Shown here piece after piece: positions 1 to 5,124 of a DNA stretch of 7,643 bases (its first letter is position 1; every line of letters begins with the position of its first letter). The stretch is from Gammaproteobacteria bacterium (lineage in GTDB: Bacteria; Pseudomonadota; Gammaproteobacteria; UBA9214). Under the pieces are notes generated by a model. The model ran no database searches and was not told where the DNA came from. It saw only the letters and a list, made by a program, of their open reading frames with translations. The translations under genes and the position numbers were made by a program. The DNA lies in NCBI GenBank assembly GCA_030599705.1, contig JAUVNM010000078.1, positions 1-7,643 of the forward strand, written 5' to 3'.

Positions 1-780
1 GAGTTGCAGGCCATAGCCGTCCAGGACCGGGTATTGACCGCCGGCGACTACACCGATCCTGACTATGCAAGACGCCGCCGGCAGGGCTTTATTGTTACCG
101 TACAATGTACCCAGGCCGGCACCACGTGTTTTTGTGCATCGATGGGGGCAGGCCCGCGTGCGGACGCGGGATTTGACCTGGCCGTAACGGAAATTATCGA
201 TGTGCACCGGCATGAATTTATCATCGAGGCAGGCACGGAGGCGGGGGCGGATATTCTCGCCCGGATTCCACACCGTCCGGCCAGCGCGGCCGACTGGGAG
301 CAGGCGCAGGATGCGACGCAACGCACCGCGGAGCAGATGGGCCGGCAACTGGACACCGGCGGAATCAGGGAACTGCTCTACCGGAATGCCGAGCATCCAC
401 GCTGGGACGCGGTCGCCGAACGTTGCCTGGCATGCGCCAACTGCACCATGGTCTGTCCGACCTGTTTCTGCACGGCAGTGGAAGATACCACGGACCTTGC
501 CGGACAAACGGCCGAGCGGGTGCGGCGCTGGGATTCATGCTTTAACAGCCGGTATTCCTATATTCATGGCGGCAGCGTGCGCCAGAGCACGCGATCCCGC
601 TACCGCCAGTGGCTTACCCACAAGCTCGCCTCCTGGCATGATCAGTTCGATTCCTCCGGGTGCGTGGGCTGTGGGCGCTGTATCACCTGGTGCCCCGTGG
701 GAATAGATATTACCGAGGAGGTCGCGGCCATCAGGGCAAGCGAAAATGGCAGTACGGGACAGGAGGGAACAGACAAATGA
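1..780 (+). CDS. hydB: Group 3b [NiFe] hydrogenase / sulfhydrogenase beta subunit, iron-sulfur protein (5'-truncated by window edge)
   Basis: This is the electron-transfer subunit that links the flavin subunit to the hydrogenase small subunit in the cytoplasmic NAD(P)-dependent hydrogenase complex. The frame is open from base 1 to the TGA at 778-780. The first visible residues (ELQAIAVQDRVL) match the interior of the family, so roughly the N-terminal 100 residues should lie upstream; the TTG at 4 is not a real start. Seen directly: a Cys-rich stretch CTQAGTTCFCASMG at about visible residues 36-49; a first ferredoxin-type motif CLACANCTMVCP (C-x2-C-x2-C-x3-CP) at about 142-153, followed by TCFC; a lone Cys in WDSCFNSRYS at about 180; and a second motif CVGCGRCITWCP at about 221-232. 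The two motifs are typical of two [4Fe-4S] clusters (HydB, Fer4 dicluster type). The stop overlaps the next start as ATGA. The identity is confident; the truncation is a window artefact, not a broken gene. Confidence 0.9.
   Translation, partial: ELQAIAVQDRVLTAGDYTDPDYARRRRQGFIVTVQCTQAGTTCFCASMGAGPRADAGFDLAVTEIIDVHRHEFIIEAGTEAGADILARIPHRPASAADWEQAQDATQRTAEQMGRQLDTGGIRELLYRNAEHPRWDAVAERCLACANCTMVCPTCFCTAVEDTTDLAGQTAERVRRWDSCFNSRYSYIHGGSVRQSTRSRYRQWLTHKLASWHDQFDSSGCVGCGRCITWCPVGIDITEEVAAIRASENGSTGQEGTDK
761..766 (+). promoter_or_regulatory. Shine-Dalgarno for the cyclic-nucleotide-binding-domain gene
   Basis: A perfect AGGAGG lies 10 nt upstream of the ATG at 777, inside the 3' end of the beta-subunit gene. 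It fixes 777 as the start of the next gene rather than the open in-frame codons further upstream. It is the strongest ribosome binding site seen in the operon, which suggests this small protein is made at a good level. Confidence 0.75.
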
Positions 781-1244
781 GTGGCATTCATGATCTGGAA
801 CAGCTCATCCGGGTGCACCCCTTCTCGCAGGGGATGTCCGATGAGCATATCAATATGCTGAAGGGATGCGCGAAGAACGTGTGCTTCCGGCAAGGCGCGT
901 TCCTGTTCAAGGAAGGCGAGGACGCGGAGACCTTCTACTGGATCAGGACAGGAAAGGTTGCCATGGAACTGCATGCGCCACCGAAGGGCACGATTCAGAT
1001 CGACAGCCGCACGGCGGGGGACGCACTGGGCTGGTCCTGGATTGTAGAACCCTACCGCTGGTTTTGTGATGCGCGCGCGGTTGAGGAAGTCAGGGCGCTC
1101 ACCTTCAATGGCGTCTGCCTGCGCGGCAAATTTGACCAGGATCCGCGGCTCGCCCACGAGATGTACCGACGCTTTGTGCCCCTGATCCATCGGAGTTTGC
1201 AGGCAACACAGCTGCAGCTCCTGGATGTGTATGGAGCAAATTGA
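777..1244 (+). CDS. Stand-alone cyclic nucleotide-binding (CRP-like cupin) domain protein without DNA-binding domain
   Basis: The product is 155 aa. Residues from about 8 to 120 look like a CNBD/CAP effector beta-roll: a leading helix (LEQLIRVHPFSQGMSDEHI), then FLFKEGEDAETFYWIRTGKVAME, close to the family pattern F..G.....Y.I..G.V. The region where the phosphate-binding cassette belongs reads GDALGWSWIVEPYRWFCDARA (about residues 80-100). It lacks the usual GE.AL....R(S/T)A order, so cAMP or cGMP binding is doubtful. After the roll comes one helical tail (about 119-150, ending LQATQLQLLDVYG). There is no room for a helix-turn-helix, so it is unlikely to be a transcription factor. I recall CNBD proteins with the same LGWSW...YRW feature beside bacterial group 3b hydrogenase genes, which would make it an accessory or allosteric protein of the complex; that role is inference. 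It starts in an ATGA overlap with the beta gene and its stop lies inside the next gene. Confidence 0.82.
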   Translation: MSGIHDLEQLIRVHPFSQGMSDEHINMLKGCAKNVCFRQGAFLFKEGEDAETFYWIRTGKVAMELHAPPKGTIQIDSRTAGDALGWSWIVEPYRWFCDARAVEEVRALTFNGVCLRGKFDQDPRLAHEMYRRFVPLIHRSLQATQLQLLDVYGAN

Positions 1245-2103
1245 GGTGGTGCACGTCCCGAAAGCGGAGGGTATGACAGGGGACCCGATGGTCCCGCGTC
1301 CGGTATCGATTCGGGAATTGCAGCATGAAACACATGACACCTTTACCCTCACGCTCGAGCCGCCGGATCGTGATCAGGGCCTGCCGTTTATCCCCGGGCA
1401 ATTTACGATGCTCTATCTCTTCGGCAATGGCGAGGTGCCGATTTCCATCAGTGGAGATCCCGCCGCTCCCATGAGGCTGGTACATACCATCCGTGCAGTT
1501 GGCAGCGTCACGCGGCCACTGCAGGACATGCAGCGCGGGTCGATGCTTGGTGTACGCGGGCCGTTTGGCACAGGCTGGCCGGTCGAGGAGGCGCGCGGCA
1601 AGGATATTGTCATCGTTGCCGGCGGCATCGGACTGGCGCCGTTGCGCCCGCTCATTTATCACCTGCTCGGCCAGCGCGAGGATTATGGCCGTGTCAGCAT
1701 TCTCTATGGCGCACGCAGCCCTGCCGACATCCTCTATCGCAGGGAACTGGAAAGCTGGGGCGGGCGCTTCGACGTAGATGTCTCGGTGATCATCGACCAT
1801 GCAGCCACCGACTGGTACGGTGATGTGGGCGTGGTCACCGCGCTCCTGGGCAAGGTGCGTTGCGACGCCGGTAACACGATTGCGATGACCTGCGGACCCG
1901 AGATCATGATGCGCTTTGCGGCACGCGAATTGAACGACCTCGGCGTACCCGATGAGCAGATCTATGTATCCATGGAGCGCAACATGCAGTGCGCGGTCGG
2001 GATGTGCGGACATTGCCAGTACGGGCCGACCTTCGTCTGCAAGGACGGGCCGGTATTTCGCCTTGACAGGATCAAGCCGTTTTTCAGTATCAGGGAAATC
2101 TGA
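1225..2103 (+). CDS. hydG: Group 3b [NiFe] hydrogenase / sulfhydrogenase gamma subunit, FAD/NAD(P)-binding oxidoreductase
   Basis: This is the diaphorase subunit that exchanges electrons between NAD(P)(H) and the iron-sulfur chain. The product is 292 aa if it starts at ATG 1225. ATG 1231 and ATG 1273 (residue 17, with GGAGG immediately before it but only 2 nt away) are alternatives; the conserved part begins about residue 20 (DPMVPRP), so the exact start is uncertain. Domains in order: a ferredoxin-reductase-like beta barrel (about 25-120) with FIPGQF and the flavin-contacting GEVPISIS (69-76); an NAD(P)-binding domain with VAGGIGLAPLRP (131-142) and TCGPEIMM (222-229); and a C-terminal [2Fe-2S] motif with C256, C261, C264 and C272 (C-x4-C-x2-C-x7-C), as in PyrK-type electron-transfer subunits. 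It overlaps the CNBD gene by up to 20 nt. The sequence does not settle NAD versus NADP preference. Confidence 0.92.
   Translation: MCMEQIEVVHVPKAEGMTGDPMVPRPVSIRELQHETHDTFTLTLEPPDRDQGLPFIPGQFTMLYLFGNGEVPISISGDPAAPMRLVHTIRAVGSVTRPLQDMQRGSMLGVRGPFGTGWPVEEARGKDIVIVAGGIGLAPLRPLIYHLLGQREDYGRVSILYGARSPADILYRRELESWGGRFDVDVSVIIDHAATDWYGDVGVVTALLGKVRCDAGNTIAMTCGPEIMMRFAARELNDLGVPDEQIYVSMERNMQCAVGMCGHCQYGPTFVCKDGPVFRLDRIKPFFSIREI
2092..2096 (+). promoter_or_regulatory. Shine-Dalgarno for the hydrogenase small subunit
   Basis: AGGGA lies in the last codons of the gamma-subunit gene, 9 nt before ATG 2106. The stop of gamma (2101-2103) falls between the site and the start, so a terminating ribosome could re-initiate directly. 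Confidence 0.55.
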
Positions 2104-2105
2104 CG

Positions 2106-2897
2106 ATGGGTAAGCACCAACGCCCGAAGCTTGCCGTGTGGAAATTTGCCTCCTGTGACGGCTGCCAGCTGAGTCTGCTCGATTGCGAGGATGAGCTGCT
2201 GGTCCTTGCCGGCGAAGTGGAGATCGCCTGGTTCCCGGAGGCCTCCCGGGCGCTGGGTCCGCCGCCTTATGACCTGTCGCTGGTCGAGGGTTCTATCACC
2301 ACCCCTGAAGATGTCGAACGCATTCACGAGGTTCGCAAGCACTCGAAAACCCTCGTCACCATCGGCGCGTGTGCAACCGCAGGCGGAATCCAGGCGCTGC
2401 GTAACTTCCGGGACGTGCAGGAATTCATCTCCATCGTTTACGCGCGACCGGACTACATCGATACCCTGGCGACCTCCACGGCGATTGCAGATCACGTGCC
2501 TGTCGATATGGAACTGCGCGGCTGCCCGATCAACAAGCACCAGTTGCTGGAGGTCCTGAGTGCCTTTCTGAACGGGCGCCGGCCCAATATTGCAACCCAC
2601 AGCGTATGTGTCGAATGCAAGCTCCGGGGGGCGGTCTGCGTCATGGTGGCTCACGGGCAGCCCTGCCTGGGGCCGGTGACACAGGCGGGCTGTGGTGCGA
2701 TCTGCCCTGCCTGTGACCGGGGTTGTTACGGCTGCTTCGGTCCGCAGGATACGGCCAACACCGATTCACTCGGCAGGGCGTGGCTGCAGGCAGGCAAACA
2801 ACCGGACGAACTGGGGCGCGTCTTCCACACCTTCAATGCAGCCGCTGAACCGTTTGCGGGCGCAGGCACCAAATATGGCCAGGACGATCAAAGTTGA
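2106..2897 (+). CDS. hydD: Group 3b [NiFe] hydrogenase / sulfhydrogenase delta (small) subunit
   Basis: This iron-sulfur subunit pairs with the NiFe catalytic subunit and belongs to the NADH:ubiquinone oxidoreductase 20 kDa / hydrogenase small-subunit family. The product is 263 aa, with no Tat signal peptide, consistent with a cytoplasmic enzyme. The proximal [4Fe-4S] ligands are visible: CDGC (C17, C20), GACAT (C89) and RGCP (C140). A Cys-rich C-terminal section follows (C168, C171, C178, C187, C196, C200, C203, C207, C210), enough for two more [4Fe-4S] clusters, as described for the sulfhydrogenase small subunit. That makes nine Cys for eight ligand positions; from memory the residue at C203 is usually not Cys in relatives, which is unverified. 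The gene starts 2 nt after the gamma stop and overlaps the alpha gene by 23 nt. Confidence 0.92.
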   Translation: MGKHQRPKLAVWKFASCDGCQLSLLDCEDELLVLAGEVEIAWFPEASRALGPPPYDLSLVEGSITTPEDVERIHEVRKHSKTLVTIGACATAGGIQALRNFRDVQEFISIVYARPDYIDTLATSTAIADHVPVDMELRGCPINKHQLLEVLSAFLNGRRPNIATHSVCVECKLRGAVCVMVAHGQPCLGPVTQAGCGAICPACDRGCYGCFGPQDTANTDSLGRAWLQAGKQPDELGRVFHTFNAAAEPFAGAGTKYGQDDQS

Positions 2898-4158
2898 CTG
2901 CCTGACGCGCGTCGAGGGCGCGGGCGCGCTGACCATCCGCTTTGATGGCGACAGCGTACGGGACGTCAAGCTGCGCATCTTCGAACCGCCGCGGTTCTTT
3001 GAGGGCCTGCTGCGGGGGCGTGCCCGGGAAGAGGCGCCGGACATCACGGCACGCATCTGCGGGATCTGTCCCGTTGCGTACCAGATGAGCACCTGTCATG
3101 CCATCGAGGACGGCGCCGGCGTTCGTGTGGAGGGGCGGCTACGCACGTTACGACGGCTGCTGTACTGCGGCGAGTGGATTTCAAGTCACTGCCTGCACAT
3201 GTTTATGCTGCACGCACCGGATTTTCTGGGCTATCCCGACGCGATCAGCATGGCCCAGGAGCATGCAGAGCTGGTGCGGCGCGGACTGCGAATGAAGCAG
3301 GTCGGCAATGCGATCCTGAGCACCGTCGGCGGCCGGGAGATCCATCCCGTCAATGTGAAGATCGGTGGCTTCTACCGGGCACCGGCACCCGCTGAACTGA
3401 AGGCACTCCTCCCGGAGCTCGTCTGGGCACGGGATGCAGCGCTGGAAACGGTCAGCGACTTCGCCCGTTTGGACTTTCCCGAATTCGAACGTGACTACGA
3501 ATTCGTGGCGCTGCGGCATCCACAGGAGTATCCCTTTTGTGAAGGTCGCATTGTGTCCAGTAAAGGCCTCGATATCGATGTGCATGACTACGAAAACGTG
3601 TTCCGGGAAGAACAGGTACCACATTCAACTGCACTCCACTCCGTTATCAGGGAGCGTGGGGCGTACGTTTGCGGGCCGCTGGCACGCATCAATCTCAACT
3701 TCGACAGGCTGCGACCCGTGGCACGGGAGGCGGCCGAGCTGGCAGGTTTTACCGTACCCTGTCGCAACCCCTTCAAGAGTATCCTGGCACGGGCAGTGGA
3801 GGTCCTGCAGGCGATCGATGAGGCCATTGCAATCATCGAATCCTGGGCGCCACCGGCACAGGCCGCAGTGGAGGTACCGCACAGCGCCGCGACCGGGTAT
3901 GGTTGCACGGAAGCCCCCCGCGGCATCCTGTATCACCGCTTCGCGGTTGATGGCGACGGCCTGATCCAGGACGCCACGATCGTGCCGCCAACCTCGCAGA
4001 ATCAGAAGTCGATCGAGATCGATCTATATGATATTTCTGAACGGCTTGCGCGGATGCCTCACGAAGCGGCCGTCCTGCTTGCTGAACAGACGGTGCGTAA
4101 CTACGACCCGTGCATTTCATGCTCCACGCATTTTCTCAAGCTTGAGATTGAACGGTAA
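2875..4158 (+). CDS. hydA: Group 3b [NiFe] hydrogenase / sulfhydrogenase alpha (large, catalytic) subunit
   Basis: This subunit carries the NiFe(CN)2CO site that splits or forms H2 in the cytoplasm. The product is 427 aa from ATG 2875, chosen because MARTIKVDCLTRVEGAG matches the conserved N terminus. The frame is open further upstream, but that stretch overlaps the small-subunit gene and reads as non-family sequence. The N-terminal metal motif is RICGICPVAYQM with C62 and C65. The C-terminal motif is DPCISCSTH with C413, C416 and H419, giving the four Cys nickel ligands. In the L1 motif the residue three after the CP, which is His in many NiFe hydrogenases (C-x2-C-x3-H), is Tyr (Y69) here. 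Eight residues (FLKLEIER) follow H419, forming the short tail expected to be removed during maturation. Only a weak AGG at about 2864-2866 precedes the start, so coupling to the delta gene through the 23-nt overlap is likely. The stop TAA shares its last base with the next ATG. Confidence 0.94.
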   Translation: MARTIKVDCLTRVEGAGALTIRFDGDSVRDVKLRIFEPPRFFEGLLRGRAREEAPDITARICGICPVAYQMSTCHAIEDGAGVRVEGRLRTLRRLLYCGEWISSHCLHMFMLHAPDFLGYPDAISMAQEHAELVRRGLRMKQVGNAILSTVGGREIHPVNVKIGGFYRAPAPAELKALLPELVWARDAALETVSDFARLDFPEFERDYEFVALRHPQEYPFCEGRIVSSKGLDIDVHDYENVFREEQVPHSTALHSVIRERGAYVCGPLARINLNFDRLRPVAREAAELAGFTVPCRNPFKSILARAVEVLQAIDEAIAIIESWAPPAQAAVEVPHSAATGYGCTEAPRGILYHRFAVDGDGLIQDATIVPPTSQNQKSIEIDLYDISERLARMPHEAAVLLAEQTVRNYDPCISCSTHFLKLEIER

Positions 4159-4643
4159 TGACGGCTGTGCGGACACGCGTCATCGGCATCGGCCAACCGG
4201 CTGCCGGAGATGATTACGTTGGCATCGCAGTTGCCCGCTCACTGCGCGAGCAACCGGTACCCGGCGGCGTCGAGATCCACGAAATTACCGATCCGGCCCG
4301 GCTCGTTGAACTGCTCGACGGTATCCGGCGCGCCATCCTGATTGACGCGCTTGTCAGTGACAATAGTCCGGGAAACATCATGCAGCTAACACCGGAGGAT
4401 CTGGCGACACATCCATTGACGCCGCTTTCAAGCCACGGCACCAGCGTGGCTGATGCCATTGGACTTGCGCACACGCTAGCGCCAGATACACGCGACTGCT
4501 ACATTCGCATTTTCGGTATCACCATAGAGCCACCGGACAGATATACCCGTGCCATGTCAGCCCCCGTTGCGGCGGCCGTGCCCCGAGCAGTGAACCTGAT
4601 TCTCGATCTGCTTGAGGGAAGTAAAACCCTGGTTAGTGCCTGA
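4158..4643 (+). CDS. Hydrogenase maturation endopeptidase (HybD/HyaD/FrxA-type protease)
   Basis: This nickel-dependent checking protease cleaves the C-terminal tail of the NiFe large subunit once the metal centre is complete. The product is 161 aa, the usual size for the family. The N-terminal signature GIGQPAAGDDYVG (about residues 10-22) corresponds to the family G-x-G-N-x-x-x-x-D-(D/E)-x-x-G, with Gln in place of the common Asn. The metal-binding candidates are D19, D63 in LIDAL, and H93 in LSSHG, which line up with the E16/D62/H93 set known from E. coli HybD. It starts in a TAATG overlap with the alpha gene, so the protease is probably made together with its substrate. It is the last gene of the hydrogenase block. 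No hyp genes for cofactor assembly lie within the window, so these would have to be elsewhere. Confidence 0.9.
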   Translation: MTAVRTRVIGIGQPAAGDDYVGIAVARSLREQPVPGGVEIHEITDPARLVELLDGIRRAILIDALVSDNSPGNIMQLTPEDLATHPLTPLSSHGTSVADAIGLAHTLAPDTRDCYIRIFGITIEPPDRYTRAMSAPVAAAVPRAVNLILDLLEGSKTLVSA

Positions 4644-4720
4644 CGTACTGTTGAACTTCTGTATTGGGCAGGCTTCCGGACATTCGGGATCAATCAAGTA
4701 ATAAAGTGCCGAGAGCTGCG
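4644..4720 (+). other. Short intergenic spacer between the hydrogenase block and the two-component genes
   Basis: These 77 nt form the longest non-coding stretch in the window. I see no strong hairpin followed by T residues, so no clear intrinsic terminator. An AT-rich patch TAATAA at 4699-4704 could be a -10 element, but the best upstream -35-like sequence is poor (about 19 nt away), so a promoter cannot be asserted. GAGAG at 4711-4715, 5 nt before the ATG, is a plausible but closely spaced ribosome binding site. Confidence 0.4.
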
Positions 4721-5089
4721 ATGAGCAAGATATTATTAGTCGAAGATAATGAGATGAACCGCGACATGTTGTCCCGCCGACTGGAGCGCAAGGGGTTTGA
4801 GGTAGTCATTGCGGTAGACGGTCAGGCGGGTATCAATATGGCGACCTCGGAGTCACCCGACCTGATTCTCATGGACTTGAGTCTGCCGGTCATCGACGGC
4901 TGGGAAGCCACCCGGCAGATAAAGGCGGATCCAGTCACGCATACGATTCCGGTTATTGCGCTCACCGCACATGCCATGGCGGACGATGAGCAGAAGGCAC
5001 TGGAGGCTGGTTGTGATGACTACGATACCAAGCCGATAAATCTTAAACGCCTGCTGGAAAAGATCGAAAAGTTCCTGGGGAATAGTTAA
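4721..5089 (+). CDS. Single-domain response regulator (DivK/CheY-like receiver)
   Basis: The product is 122 aa and consists only of a receiver domain, with no output domain. Key residues are present: acidic pocket E8-D9 (LLVEDNE), phospho-acceptor D52 in LILMDLSLP, T82 in ALTAHAM, and K104 in TKP. ATG 4721 is chosen because MSKILLVEDNE is the normal beginning of a receiver; the open frame upstream to 4664 has no receiver character. The C-terminal half (EAGCDDYDTKPINLKRLL) is typical of stand-alone receivers paired with hybrid kinases. The kinase gene follows after 35 nt, so it probably receives phosphate from, or relays it to, that protein. The downstream target is not visible. Confidence 0.92.
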   Translation: MSKILLVEDNEMNRDMLSRRLERKGFEVVIAVDGQAGINMATSESPDLILMDLSLPVIDGWEATRQIKADPVTHTIPVIALTAHAMADDEQKALEAGCDDYDTKPINLKRLLEKIEKFLGNS

Positions 5090-5111
5090 ATCTTCCTGGG
5101 TACAACAACAT

Positions 5112-5116
5112 AAAGG
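5112..5116 (+). promoter_or_regulatory. Shine-Dalgarno for the hybrid histidine kinase
   Basis: AAAGG lies 8 nt before ATG 5125 in the 35-nt gap after the response regulator, which supports 5125 as the kinase start. Confidence 0.5.
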
Positions 5117-5124
5117 CCAACCTG

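Noticed and set aside
642..1352. 236-codon open frame on the - strand opposite the CNBD gene
   Set aside because: It overlaps parts of three + strand genes with clear motifs and has no supporting signal of its own.
1105..2013. 302-codon open frame on the - strand opposite the gamma subunit gene
   Set aside because: It is antisense to a clearly conserved FAD/NAD(P) protein, has no recognisable domain, and long antisense frames are expected in GC-rich coding DNA.
1962..2654. 230-codon open frame on the - strand opposite the small-subunit gene
   Set aside because: It spans the junction of two well-supported genes on the other strand and its translation resembles no family; it is a coding shadow.
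2692..2874. N-terminal extension of the catalytic subunit (61 extra codons in frame)
   Set aside because: The extension lies inside the small-subunit gene, reads as low-complexity Arg/Pro-rich shadow sequence, and the family N terminus starts at ATG 2875.
1..4643. Group 1 uptake, group 4 membrane-bound or formate-hydrogenlyase-type hydrogenase
   Set aside because: There is no Tat signal on the small subunit, no cytochrome b or complex-I-like membrane subunit, and the FAD/NAD(P) gamma plus HydB-type beta subunits define the soluble group 3b layout.
4651..4704. Possible promoter for the response regulator (TTGAAC at 4651 and TAATAA at 4699)
   Set aside because: The two elements are far beyond 16-18 nt apart and neither has a good partner at the right distance.
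5072..5100. Direct repeat TTCCTGGG (5072-5079 and 5093-5100) flanking the response-regulator stop codon
   Set aside because: Eight bases repeated once at a 21-nt period is plausible by chance, one copy is coding, and no symmetry or further copies suggest a binding site.
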